Shown here piece after piece: positions 14,703 through 23,464 of a stretch of 52,336 nucleotides of DNA (its first letter is position 1; each line of letters begins with the position of its first letter). Position numbers and translations under genes: made by a program. Origin of the DNA: Streptomyces roseochromogenus subsp. oscitans DS 12.976 (GTDB taxonomy: Bacteria; Actinomycetota; Actinomycetes; Streptomycetales; Streptomycetaceae). The notes below the pieces were generated by a model, which was not told the origin of the DNA, did no database searches, and saw nothing but the letters and a program-made list of their open reading frames with translations. Location: assembly GCF_000497445.1 (NCBI RefSeq), contig NZ_CM002285.1, forward strand, positions 4,572,422 through 4,624,757, in the 5' to 3' direction.

Positions 14703-16480
14703 CACTTGCCTCCCTGGTTGCCGTTGCCCTGGCCCACATTGCGGATGTCACTGCCCGCAACGTTCTGGATAGGTGCGTTGTTGTCGCCGTACACCTGGAT
14801 GTTGGTGATGACCGCGGCCACTTGGCGCTCGTACTGAGCGGTGTCCACACCCAGTTCATCGAGATACTGGGCGACGGTCCGGAAGATGCAGGTCTGCATC
14901 AGCACGACGTGCCGTTTGGCGTCATCGCTCTGGTGCATGTCGGTGACCTCTTCGGTGGAGTACCGATCGCGCAGGCTGACCGGATCCTTCTCCTCGGCGC
15001 GGTCTTCCTCCGCCTGCTCACCGAGCCCGAGCCGTGCCACGAAGCGCCACAGGGCGAGGGGGCCCACGGCAGCGTCCAGGAGCGACTGCGTCACGATCCA
15101 GCCGAGCAGCCGGGTCCCATGCTTGGTGACTGGCGCGTCGGTCACCCGCAGTTCGTTGTACAGGGGCGTCATCACCTGCGGGCGTACGGTCAGCCGTAGT
15201 TCGCCCGCCTCCAGCGCGGCGTGCACGAACACGCTGACCACGACCTGCCCGTCCCAGCTGACACACTGCGCCCGCAGATACAGCCGGTCCGGCACGCCGG
15301 ACGGTGACCGGCGCCCCCGGCCGCGCAGGTCCGGCAGCTCCAGCTTCGCCGCGCGGGTGCGTTGCAGCCACAGTGCCGCCGGCAACCCTTGCACGTCGGT
15401 CACGGTCAGACCGGGCAGCGGATCAGTGATCTCCCGAGCCCCACGCCCCAGCCCCCGCACCGCCCCGCCCATCCGGCGCAGCAGCTCCGCCTCCCCGAAC
15501 GACTTTACCGACTCGTCCGGATCCTTCGGCTTCAAAGGGATGGCGATGTCTGCGGCGCCCCATACATCGCGCCCGGCTCCTACGAAACGCTCGGGCTCGT
15601 CGTACGGCAGCTCCTGCCAGGACTGTTCCTTGCCTATGCGCACCATCCGGTGCCGGCCTTTCGGGGCGGCCCAAGGCAACCGATCGGACGACACGCCCTC
15701 CCGGACGAGCCGGGCCAACGCTGCCCGCGCCGCGAGCCGGTCGCCGACACACACCAGCGCGGCTCCGAGCAGCAGCGCGAACGGCAACAGCAGCAGCCCG
15801 ATCCGCAGCGCGACGGCCTCGCCACCGACGGGCTGGTATGGCACGACCGCGAGCAGCCACGGCACGCACAGCACGAGATATGCCACACGGGGCGACCTCA
15901 CCAGCCTCGACGTCCTGCCCTTACGCAACGCCCGGTAGGCGGCCCATCGCATCAAGAGAGCCACCAAGACGACCGCTCCCCAGACAGCGGCCGGCCAGGG
16001 TGCCGCGTACACCACGAGGGCAGCCAGGAGCAGCCCCGCCACACGTCGGGCCCACCGGCGTCGCCGGGCACGCAGACTGTGCGCCACCACTGGTACGAGG
16101 TCGAATGCGTACGACGGGACGGGCAGCGGCGGTCCGTGCAGGACGTGATCCACAACCCACTGCGCCATGGGCTCGCCCAAGGGCGGGCAGTCGTCGCTGC
16201 CTTCCAGATAGATGCGCCTGCGGGTACTGCGGCGGGGTTTGTCTGGCTTCTTGCCCCTGCCTCTGAACTTGCGCCACCACGCTTTGACGGCTTTGACCCG
16301 GTCTGGGCGCGTGTACACGGCTTGGCATAGCAGCCTCGTCACTTCCGAAGAGGCTGGGTCCACCTCGCCGGGGATACTCGCACCGGAGGCCGCAGGGGCA
16401 GCCTGAATCGGCACCGCTGGCCCCTCGACCACCCCTCTCTCGGACCGGTCCCGAGCACGCAGCCCCCACCCCAACGCCAT
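14702..16480 (-). CDS. Large membrane protein with C-terminal GDNNAPIQNVAG motif
   Basis: 592 residues. It has a basic cytoplasmic region (62-92, many Lys/Arg) and hydrophobic segments near 148-160, 163-180, 200-216 and 224-246. A long soluble region (250-555) is unrelated to anything I recognise. The last 35 residues hold the motif IQVYGDNNAPIQNVAGSDI (561-579), matching the N-terminus of the protein encoded next. Pairing of a membrane protein and a small protein by a shared Asn/Gly motif repeats the arrangement of the downstream gene pair. ATG 16480 was chosen for a G-rich ribosome site. It heads the four-gene minus-strand set and is divergent from the membrane hydrolase gene across 243 bases. 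Confidence 0.75.
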   Translation of the reverse strand: MALGWGLRARDRSERGVVEGPAVPIQAAPAASGASIPGEVDPASSEVTRLLCQAVYTRPDRVKAVKAWWRKFRGRGKKPDKPRRSTRRRIYLEGSDDCPPLGEPMAQWVVDHVLHGPPLPVPSYAFDLVPVVAHSLRARRRRWARRVAGLLLAALVVYAAPWPAAVWGAVVLVALLMRWAAYRALRKGRTSRLVRSPRVAYLVLCVPWLLAVVPYQPVGGEAVALRIGLLLLPFALLLGAALVCVGDRLAARAALARLVREGVSSDRLPWAAPKGRHRMVRIGKEQSWQELPYDEPERFVGAGRDVWGAADIAIPLKPKDPDESVKSFGEAELLRRMGGAVRGLGRGAREITDPLPGLTVTDVQGLPAALWLQRTRAAKLELPDLRGRGRRSPSGVPDRLYLRAQCVSWDGQVVVSVFVHAALEAGELRLTVRPQVMTPLYNELRVTDAPVTKHGTRLLGWIVTQSLLDAAVGPLALWRFVARLGLGEQAEEDRAEEKDPVSLRDRYSTEEVTDMHQSDDAKRHVVLMQTCIFRTVAQYLDELGVDTAQYERQVAAVITNIQVYGDNNAPIQNVAGSDIRNVGQGNGNQGGK

Positions 16481-16723
16481 TCCGCCCCCCGTTCGTCGAT
16501 ACGGCGGGCATCCTCACGGTGAACTTCGAAAACCACCAGATCGCAAACGCGACAATGCACTCAACTCTCCCGGGCGGAACGAGGATTGACCGAATCCCGC
16601 TCCCCCATGGCCCTCCCGCCGGACCAACGCCACATATTGCTTTGAGTATCTGTACGGATGCAGCTGACCCCCCAGCGGGCTGCATGATCGCTCCTGTAGA
16701 GCCCGAACGGCGAGGAGGGCAAA

Positions 16724-19057
16724 GTGAAGCGGTCACAGCGGCGTCGTGCAGGCAAGGTAGGACATACGGCGGCGCGGGCAAAGCCCGTCCCAGAGCCGAG
16801 CACCCGAAACGCCGACAAGATCCGTGTCGGCTACCTCGTAGTGCATGGGATCGGTAACCAGCACCGGCACATCGGCTCGGGGCGTTCCGTGCTGCACCAC
16901 ATGGGCCGGAGCATTGTGGACCCGATCGCCAAGGCACACGGTGCGTCATCGGTGACGTGGACCGAGACTCCTGAGTGCACGGAAAGCTCTGCCCAGTGGC
17001 CTTTCGGGACCCCGGCCCACGCGGCTGTCGGAATCACCGTTCCTGAACGACCAGCGAGGACGGTGCTCATCGCGGAGGCAGTATGGGCAGACCGCTTCCA
17101 CCGACCAGCGTGGTACCTCCGGTGGCTGTGGACCCTGGGCTATGTCCTGCTAAGCCTGCCTGCAGTGCTCCTGCTGATCGGCCCAGACCGCCGCGACCGC
17201 AGCTTCTGGGCACCCACCGAGACCTCGTTCAAGCGCACCTTCCTGAGTTCCCTCCGTGACGGCCTACGGCCCGGCTTCTTCCTCATCAGTCCGGACTTTC
17301 GTCACTTGGCCCGCATGGGGTGGCGGTTTCTGACTCTGCTCGTACTCCTGGCCGCATTCATGACGCTACTCATGAAGCACCCTTGGTGGACCGCCGGCGG
17401 TGCAGGCGCCCTGGTCTTCCTGCTGTGCACACGGCTGAACCTCGCAGACCATGTGATCACGGCTGCTGCACGAGACCAGGAACGAGAGAGGCTGCTCGAC
17501 TTCTTGGAAGAGCGGCTGCGCTGGATGCGAGGGCACTGCGACGAGATCGTCATCATCGCTCACTCGCAAGGAGGCTTCCTGGCCCACCAGCTCATGGCTC
17601 GCCACGGAGGTCGCAATCAGTCGAAGGTGATTCGATTGATGGGTGTCGGATCGGGCCTCAAGCCCATCTGGTTTCTCCAGCAGATCAGACGTCCGCTCGT
17701 TGGGGCAGTGGCATGGATGCTGCCCATCGCTTCCCTCTGTCTGGCTTGGGGGACGTCGCCTCTCATCGAACCGAGCAATTCACAGGTAGCGGCAGCCATG
17801 CTGATGCAGTTGAAGGCCACCACACCTACTCTGGCATTGCCACTGGCCGTGCAGTCCCCCGAGTTCGTCACAGCCATGCTGCACGACATGGCCCAATCGA
17901 TGGAGCGGACACAGTCTAGCCTTCTCCTCGTGGGTGACATGCCCTGGGAACGGTGGACCGCCATCGTGGTAAGTACGATGCTGACCATCGCGTGCGGGCT
18001 GATCGTCAGGTTCCGCATCCACCCCGAGGCAAAGGCACCTTTTGCCTTGCCGACGCCGAGCGACTCGAAGCCGCTGGAGTGGGAGGAATATAGCAGCCAG
18101 CACGACGCGGTGGGCAGGATGCTGCTGCCCACACTCCCGCAGAATGTGGAGCAAGAGGCCACACCCGTACTCGGCCACCCGCTCGGTGACCACACCAACT
18201 ACTTCGACAACAACGGACTTCTCTCACGCCGCCTAGCGGCCATGCTGCTTGCTGACGTTGATTCCCCAACACGTGCAAGCCTCATAACGCAACGGTGGTC
18301 GGAGACAGTCGCCCGATACGAACGAGCCCTGCGGAAGCAACATGACCGACGGCGTTGCTTTCAAGCAGTGCTCATTCTATGGGTGGCTTCTGCTGTTCTA
18401 ATCCCGCGAATAGCGCGCGGAGCTACCATCGTCGAAGCGGTCATCGGGAGCTGGCAGCCGCTTGCGGTAGCGACAGTGGCACTCAGCGCCATATTTACCT
18501 GGCGAGGCCGGAAGAGCCACCGGAAGCTCGTTGCCATGCTCGACACCGAACTGCGAGGCGAGCCGCAGCCGATGCCGCCAATCAATATCGTGGCCCCCGA
18601 GCACAGAACCTCTGCAACACTGGCGCTGGCGATTGGTGCCGTATTCGCCTTCTTCGGAGCCCTGGAGTTGAGTCTGTTGTCGGCCCTCCAACCAGCCTGG
18701 AACGTTCACTCGTTTGGCGCGGCCATGCTCGCTGCCTTCATCCTCGCCGCCCTTGCTGCCGCGACAGGATCCGGTTACCGAGTACGGCGGCGCTGGGTTG
18801 CCGGTGCAGGGTTCCTGGCCTGCCTCCCTGCCCTGACCTCTAGCGGACCCCTCAACTCACGTGCCCCTGTGTGGGCGACAGCTCCCGGGGGACCCCTCGC
18901 CGCTGCTGTATTGGTGGCAGTGGCGATCGCGCTGATCGGCCTGACCAGGGCACGCGTAGTACCCCTTCCAGAGGTTGCATCGAGCCAATCTCTCGTGGTT
19001 CCCAGCCAGCGGGGAGCCGCCAACAGCATCGCGACACTTGAGGCCGAGCGCAGATGA
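16724..19057 (+). CDS. Multi-pass membrane alpha/beta hydrolase (lipase/esterase-like)
   Basis: 777 residues from GTG 16724 with GAGGAGG upstream. YLVVHGIGNQ (38-47) is the oxyanion-strand motif. IVIIAHSQGGFLAHQL carries the nucleophile Ser in an A-H-S-Q-G elbow near residue 285. HTNYFDNNGLLS, far downstream, resembles the catalytic-His region of similar proteins. Hydrophobic segments flank and interrupt the hydrolase (about 135-155, 205-245, 325-350, 415-430, 550-565, 630-700, 720-745). A membrane lipase or esterase that could attack phospholipids is a reasonable reading. It is divergent from the four-gene motif locus, and a shared promoter region suggests a functional link, but no amyloid-like motif is visible in it. 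Confidence 0.78.
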   Translation: MKRSQRRRAGKVGHTAARAKPVPEPSTRNADKIRVGYLVVHGIGNQHRHIGSGRSVLHHMGRSIVDPIAKAHGASSVTWTETPECTESSAQWPFGTPAHAAVGITVPERPARTVLIAEAVWADRFHRPAWYLRWLWTLGYVLLSLPAVLLLIGPDRRDRSFWAPTETSFKRTFLSSLRDGLRPGFFLISPDFRHLARMGWRFLTLLVLLAAFMTLLMKHPWWTAGGAGALVFLLCTRLNLADHVITAAARDQERERLLDFLEERLRWMRGHCDEIVIIAHSQGGFLAHQLMARHGGRNQSKVIRLMGVGSGLKPIWFLQQIRRPLVGAVAWMLPIASLCLAWGTSPLIEPSNSQVAAAMLMQLKATTPTLALPLAVQSPEFVTAMLHDMAQSMERTQSSLLLVGDMPWERWTAIVVSTMLTIACGLIVRFRIHPEAKAPFALPTPSDSKPLEWEEYSSQHDAVGRMLLPTLPQNVEQEATPVLGHPLGDHTNYFDNNGLLSRRLAAMLLADVDSPTRASLITQRWSETVARYERALRKQHDRRRCFQAVLILWVASAVLIPRIARGATIVEAVIGSWQPLAVATVALSAIFTWRGRKSHRKLVAMLDTELRGEPQPMPPINIVAPEHRTSATLALAIGAVFAFFGALELSLLSALQPAWNVHSFGAAMLAAFILAALAAATGSGYRVRRRWVAGAGFLACLPALTSSGPLNSRAPVWATAPGGPLAAAVLVAVAIALIGLTRARVVPLPEVASSQSLVVPSQRGAANSIATLEAERR

Positions 19058-19158
19058 CGCAGAAGTCGCCATCAATCTCCTGATGGCTTCCACGCCTCAC
19101 GATCTGGGCGTGCCTGGCCACTTCCCTCAGCATTTGAACGCGCGGCTGGAGGCGTCCA

Positions 19159-19194
19159 CAGTGCTGCTGTCCGCCACGGCGAACAGCAGCACTG
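19159..19194 (+). terminator. Stem-loop downstream of the membrane hydrolase
   Basis: CAGTGCTGCTGT (19159-19170) pairs perfectly with ACAGCAGCACTG (19183-19194) across a 12-base loop. No U-tract follows, so it would be an I-shaped Streptomyces-style terminator or mRNA-stabilising hairpin. Confidence 0.5.
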
Positions 19195-19447
19195 ACTGTC
19201 AAGGTCAGGGGCCGATTCCGAGAGGAGCCGACCCTTATCCCCGCTGCAGTACTCACTGGCGAAGTACCACATGGCCTTGCAGCAGCACGTCAAGCACTCG
19301 TACTGGGGACCTGGAGCACATCGCTAATCGGGCACACGAGCACTGCCTCCCCTTGCGCGGAGCTCGAACAAGCCGATCTTCGAGGAGCGGACTGCTCTCG
19401 GCGTCGCTCGAATCCTGACCCTCTGACGCCAGCAGTGGCGGACGCGA

Positions 19448-19461
19448 CCTGTCCGGACAGG
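19448..19461 (-). terminator. Palindrome downstream of pirin
   Basis: CCTGTCCGGACAGG is a perfect 14-base palindrome 37 bases beyond the pirin stop codon. It has no loop in its simplest pairing, and a cruciform or binding site is equally possible. Confidence 0.35.
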
Positions 19462-19497
19462 GACGGGCCTCGTCCGCCATTTCGGTTTCAGCGCGCC

Positions 19498-20469
19498 TTA
19501 CAGCCCGCCCTCCGACATCCCGTGCACCGCCGGGATCGTCCCCAGCCGGCCCTTCTGGAAGTCCTCGAAAGCCTGCTGCAGCTCCTCCCGGGTGTTCATC
19601 ACGAACGGGCCGTAGTGCGCCATGGGCTCACGGATCGGCTGTCCGCCGAGGAGGACGACCTCCAGGTCCGGGGTGTGGCCGTCCTGCTTCTCGTCCGCGC
19701 GGACGGTCAGCGCGGACCCGGCGCCGAACACGGCGGTCTGGCCCAGGTGGACCGGACGCCGCTCGGCCCCGACCGCACCGCGCCCCGCCAGGACGTACGC
19801 CAGGCCGTTGAAGTCCTCGCGCCACGGCAGGGTGATCTCCGCACCCGGCGCCAGCGTCGCGTGGATCATCGTGATCGGCGTGTGCGTGATGCCGGGACCA
19901 GCGTGGCCATCCAGCTCACCTGCGATGACGCGGAGCAGCGCGCCGCCGTCGGGAGACGTCAGCAGCTGCACGTTGCCGCCGCGGATGTCCTGGTAGCGCG
20001 GGGCCATCATCTTGTCCCTGGCCGGGAGGTTCACCCACAGCTGCAGCCCATGGAAGAGACCTCCGGACACGACGAGGGACTCCGGCGGAGCCTCGATGTG
20101 CAGCAGGCCCGAGCCCGCCGTCATCCACTGCGTGTCGCCGTTGGTGATGGTGCCGCCGCCACCGTTGGAGTCCTGGTGGTCGAAGATGCCGTCGATGATG
20201 TAGGTGACAGTCTCGAAGCCCCGGTGCGGATGCCACGGGGTCCCTTTTGGCTCCCCGGGCTGATACTCCACCTCACCCATCTGGTCCATCATGATGAACG
20301 GGTCGAGATGGCGGTAGTGGATCCCCGCGAACGCACGACGGACGGGGAAACCCTCACCCTCGAAACCGCTCGGAGCGGTCGTCACGGCCAGCACGGGACG
20401 CGCCACGGCATCGGCCGGCGCGGCCACGCGCGGCAGCGTCAAGGGGTTGTCGACAGTTACAGCAGGCAT
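19498..20469 (-). CDS. Pirin-family bicupin protein
   Basis: 323 residues, complete. The N-terminal cupin carries the pirin signature: DPFIMMDQMGEVEY, then HPHRGFETVTYIIDG with metal-binding histidines and a conserved Glu, and HEDS-like residues in FDHQDSNGGGG. The second cupin follows from about 190. Pirins bind Fe and act as quercetinase-like oxygenases or redox-sensing partners; the physiological role in Streptomyces is not settled. A truncated and diverged second copy of its first 75 codons lies immediately upstream on the same strand. Confidence 0.92.
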   Translation of the reverse strand: MPAVTVDNPLTLPRVAAPADAVARPVLAVTTAPSGFEGEGFPVRRAFAGIHYRHLDPFIMMDQMGEVEYQPGEPKGTPWHPHRGFETVTYIIDGIFDHQDSNGGGGTITNGDTQWMTAGSGLLHIEAPPESLVVSGGLFHGLQLWVNLPARDKMMAPRYQDIRGGNVQLLTSPDGGALLRVIAGELDGHAGPGITHTPITMIHATLAPGAEITLPWREDFNGLAYVLAGRGAVGAERRPVHLGQTAVFGAGSALTVRADEKQDGHTPDLEVVLLGGQPIREPMAHYGPFVMNTREELQQAFEDFQKGRLGTIPAVHGMSEGGL

Positions 20470-20505
20470 GGGTCCGACTCTCCTCTAGGTGGAAGTTTCT
20501 GCAGG

Positions 20506-20772
20506 TCAGCGAGCATCCGTCGGGATACTCCCCCAACTGGTAGAGTCCTTGGGCTCGCCCGGCGCGTACTCCACCTCGCCCATCTGGTCCATCATGATGA
20601 ACGGGTCGAGATGGCGGTAGTTGATCCCCGCGAACGCCCGGCGCACCGGGAAACCCTCGCCCTCGAAACCGCTCGGAGCGGTCGTGACGGCGAGCACGGG
20701 ACGCGCCACGGCGTCGGCGGGAGCGGTCACCCGGGGCAGCGTCAACGGGTTCTCGACGGTCACTGCAGGCAT
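20506..20772 (-). pseudogene. Truncated pirin copy (first 75 codons)
   Basis: 88 codons. Residues 1-75 match the full-length pirin except for four substitutions (D7E, A16T, H51N, Q70A). The frame then runs into an unrelated tail (DSTSWGSIPTDAR) and stops. It keeps a very strong ribosome site (AGGAGG) and sits directly upstream of the complete gene. The divergence argues against a fresh tandem duplication. The simpler reading is that an incoming pirin allele recombined with the resident gene and left its 5' end behind. A functional product is very unlikely. Confidence 0.85.
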
Positions 20773-20840
20773 GGTCGGTACCTCCTTGGTGTGGCCACTT
20801 TAGTTGAGCGTTGAACTTTCTGCCATTCCCAACAGAAAGA

Positions 20841-20864
20841 GCCCGGAGGGAATTCCCTCCGGGC
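20841..20864 (-). terminator. Rho-independent-type terminator of the SseB-like gene
   Basis: GCCCGGAGGGAA at 20841 is followed by its exact complement to 20864. On the minus strand the hairpin is followed by TCTTTCTGTT. It lies 22 bases past the stop of the 20887-21366 gene. Confidence 0.8.
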
Positions 20865-20886
20865 CCGCACAGGCGCGATGAACCGG

Positions 20887-21366
20887 TCAGCCGTACATCC
20901 GCCGCATCGCGAAGTCGACCATCTGCTCGACCGCCTTCGCGTCGAAGACCATCCGGTGCTCGCCCTCCATGTCCAGGACGAAGCCGTAGCCGGTGGGCAG
21001 CAGGTCGATCACCTCCGCACCGGTGATCACGAAGTACTTGGACTCCTTGCCCGCGTACCGGCGCAGTTCCTTGAGCGAGGTGAACATCGGGATCACCGGC
21101 TGCTGCGTGTTGTGCAGGGCGAGGAAGCCGGGAGTGTCGCCGCGCGGGCAGTACACCTTCGACGTGGCGAAGATCTGCTGGAAGTCCTCGGCGGACATCT
21201 GCCCGGTGGTGAAGGCGCGCACCGCGTCCGCGAGCGAGGGCGGGGACGGCTCCGGGTAGAGCGGGGGCTGCTGGCCGTACCCGCCGACACCGCCCGGCAT
21301 CTGCTGCTGCGACGGGCCGTACTGCTGAGCAGCGCCACCATCCATGGGCTGGCCGTATCCGTACAT
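20887..21366 (-). CDS. SseB-family protein
   Basis: 159 residues. A Gly/Gln/Pro/Tyr-rich low-complexity N-terminus (1-45, GYGQQPP-like) precedes an SseB N-terminal-like domain from about 46, including KVYCPRGDTPGFLALHNTQQ and PVIPMFTSLKELRRYAGKES. This domain is widespread and conserved in Streptomyces core genomes as a hypothetical protein, and no biochemical role is established. It is divergent from the acyl-CoA dehydrogenase gene and followed by a clear terminator, so it is a single-gene unit. Confidence 0.85.
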   Translation of the reverse strand: MYGYGQPMDGGAAQQYGPSQQQMPGGVGGYGQQPPLYPEPSPPSLADAVRAFTTGQMSAEDFQQIFATSKVYCPRGDTPGFLALHNTQQPVIPMFTSLKELRRYAGKESKYFVITGAEVIDLLPTGYGFVLDMEGEHRMVFDAKAVEQMVDFAMRRMYG

Positions 21367-21467
21367 GGGCGCAAGCGTACCGAGCGAGAGCCGCGCCGTG
21401 GCGGCCGCGAAAAACTAAGGGAGGAGTAGACCCTTCTCACACTCGGGCCGAAGGGGTTGCTTCTTAT

Positions 21468-21479
21468 TACCGACGGGTA
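21468..21479. promoter_or_regulatory. Possible operator before the acyl-CoA dehydrogenase
   Basis: TACCGACGGGTA is an imperfect palindrome (TACC-N4-GGTA) 82 bases before the start of the fadE-like gene and inside the divergent region with the SseB gene. TetR-type fatty-acid regulators use sites of this size, but the match is only visual. Confidence 0.3.
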
Positions 21480-21560
21480 GCATCATCGTAGCTACTTGTT
21501 GGTACGTGAACTAGGTGCGAGGAGTCAGTGCCTCGCCGATCCCTCTACGGAGCCGTGGCC

Positions 21561-23387
21561 ATGGGGCACTACAAGTCGAATCTCCGCGACATCGAGTTCA
21601 ACCTCTTCGAAGTACTGGGGCGCGACAAGGTGTACGGCACCGGCCCGTTCGAGGAGATGGACGTCGACACCGCCAAGAGCATCCTGGAGGAGATGACCCG
21701 CCTCTCGGAGAACGAGCTGGCCGAGTCCTTCGCCGACGCCGACCGCAACCCGCCGGTCTTCGACCCGGAGACCAACACCGCGCCGGTCCCGGCGTCCTTC
21801 AAGAAGAGCTACCAGGCCTTCATGGACTCCGAGTACTGGCGGCTCGGCCTGCCCGAGGAGATCGGCGGCACCACCTCGCCGCGCTCCCTGATCTGGGCCT
21901 ACGCCGAGCTGATCCTGGGTGCCAACCCGGCCGTGTGGATGTACTCCTCGGGCCCGGCGTTCGCCGGCATCCTCTTCGAGGAGGGCAACGAGGTCCAGAA
22001 GCACATCGCCAAGATCGCCGTGGAGAAGCAGTGGGGCTCCACGATGGTGCTCACCGAGCCCGACGCGGGCTCCGACGTGGGCGCGGGCCGTACCAAGGCG
22101 ATCCAGCAGGAGGACGGCTCCTGGCACATCGAGGGCGTGAAGCGCTTCATCACCTCCGGTGAGCACGACATGTCGGAGAACATCCTCCACTACGTGCTCG
22201 CGCGTCCGGAGGGTGCAGGTCCGGGCACCAAGGGCCTCTCCCTCTTCCTCGTCCCGAAGTACAACTTCGACTTCGAGACCGGCGAGCTGGGCGAGCGCAA
22301 CGGCGTCTACGCCACCAACGTCGAGCACAAGATGGGCCTGAAGGCCTCCAACACCTGCGAGATGACCTTCGGCGACCAGCACCCCGCCAAGGGCTGGCTC
22401 ATCGGTGACAAGCACGACGGCATCCGCCAGATGTTCCGCATCATCGAGTTCGCCCGCATGATGGTCGGCACGAAGGCGATCTCCACGCTGTCCACCGGCT
22501 ACCTGAACGCGCTGGAGTACGCCAAGGAGCGGGTCCAGGGCCCGGACCTGGCGAACTTCCTGGACAAGACCGCGCCCAAGGTCACCATCACCCACCACCC
22601 GGACGTGCGCCGCTCGCTGATGACGCAGAAGGCGTACGCGGAGGGCATGCGCGCCCTGGTGCTGTACACGGCCTCGGTCCAGGACGCGATCCAGATCAAG
22701 GAGGCGGCCGGCGAGGACGCCTCCGCCGAGAACGCGCTGAACGACCTGCTGCTGCCGATCGTCAAGGGCTACGGCTCCGAGAAGGGCTACGAGCAGCTCG
22801 CCCAGTCGCTGCAGACCTTCGGCGGCTCCGGCTTCCTGCAGGAGTACCCGATCGAGCAGTACATCCGGGACTCCAAGATCGACACCCTGTACGAGGGCAC
22901 CACCGCGATCCAGGGCCAGGACTTCTTCTTCCGCAAGATCGTCCGCAACCAGGGCGCCGCGCTGAACTCCCTCGCCGAGGACATCAAGAAGTTCCTGGCG
23001 CTCGGCACCGGTGGCGAGGAGCTGGCCGGCGCCCGTGAGCACCTGGCCAAGGCGGCCGTGGAGCTGGAGGCGATCGTCGGCCTGATGCTGACCGACCTCG
23101 CCGCCACCGAGCAGGACACCAAGAACATCTACAAGGTGGGCCTGAACACCACCCGCCTGCTGCTGGCCTCCGGTGACGTCGTCGTCGGCTACCTGCTGCT
23201 GAAGGGCGCCGCGATCGCCGCCGAGAAGCTCGCCACGGCCTCCGCCAAGGACCAGGCGTTCTACACCGGCAAGATCGCCGCGGCGAAGTTCTTCGCGGCG
23301 AACGTCCTGCCGGGGGTCACGCTCGCCCGCAAGGTCTCCGAGGGCGTCGAGCTGGACCTGATGAAGCTGGACGAGGCCGCGTTCTAG
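21561..23387 (+). CDS. Acyl-CoA dehydrogenase (FadE, long form)
   Basis: 608 residues from ATG 21561 (GGAG nine bases before). An in-frame GTG at 21528 is less likely, since GHYKSNLRD is the usual N-terminus of this group. [13 protein letters not shown] is the FAD-proximal signature, [10 protein letters not shown] follows, and [21 protein letters not shown] contains the catalytic-Glu and C-terminal signature region. The extra C-terminal helical domain fits the roughly 600-residue FadE5-like class used in fatty-acid beta-oxidation. The upstream TACC-N4-GGTA repeat (21468-21479) may be a TetR-type operator. Confidence 0.93.
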   Translation: MGHYKSNLRDIEFNLFEVLGRDKVYGTGPFEEMDVDTAKSILEEMTRLSENELAESFADADRNPPVFDPETNTAPVPASFKKSYQAFMDSEYWRLGLPEEIGGTTSPRSLIWAYAELILGANPAVWMYSSGPAFAGILFEEGNEVQKHIAKIAVEKQWGSTMVLTEPDAGSDVGAGRTKAIQQEDGSWHIEGVKRFITSGEHDMSENILHYVLARPEGAGPGTKGLSLFLVPKYNFDFETGELGERNGVYATNVEHKMGLKASNTCEMTFGDQHPAKGWLIGDKHDGIRQMFRIIEFARMMVGTKAISTLSTGYLNALEYAKERVQGPDLANFLDKTAPKVTITHHPDVRRSLMTQKAYAEGMRALVLYTASVQDAIQIKEAAGEDASAENALNDLLLPIVKGYGSEKGYEQLAQSLQTFGGSGFLQEYPIEQYIRDSKIDTLYEGTTAIQGQDFFFRKIVRNQGAALNSLAEDIKKFLALGTGGEELAGAREHLAKAAVELEAIVGLMLTDLAATEQDTKNIYKVGLNTTRLLLASGDVVVGYLLLKGAAIAAEKLATASAKDQAFYTGKIAAAKFFAANVLPGVTLARKVSEGVELDLMKLDEAAF

Positions 23388-23410
23388 AACACCCTTGTAG
23401 ATACCCTGTG

Positions 23411-23441
23411 CGGGCCCGCTCCCTTTCCGGGAGCGGGCCCG
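23411..23441 (+). terminator. Terminator after the acyl-CoA dehydrogenase
   Basis: CGGGCCCGCTCCC and GGGAGCGGGCCCG form a perfect 13-bp stem with loop TTTCC, starting 24 bases past the stop codon. Confidence 0.8.
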
Positions 23442-23464
23442 TGCACGTCGTTAAGGTGAATCCC

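Larger units (their letters stand above)
19058..19497. other. Non-coding stretch with two stem-loops
   Basis: No credible gene is seen in 440 bases between the membrane hydrolase and the convergent pirin gene. It holds two perfect stem-loops (19159-19194 and 19448-19461), consistent with terminators for the two converging genes. Confidence 0.6.

Noticed and set aside
13114..16480. Reading the HNHGPG and GNNNAP motifs as ordinary low-complexity linkers
   Set aside because: Simple linkers would not match between adjacent genes at opposite termini with the same residue spacing; coincidence twice in four genes is unlikely, though the amyloid reading itself remains untested.
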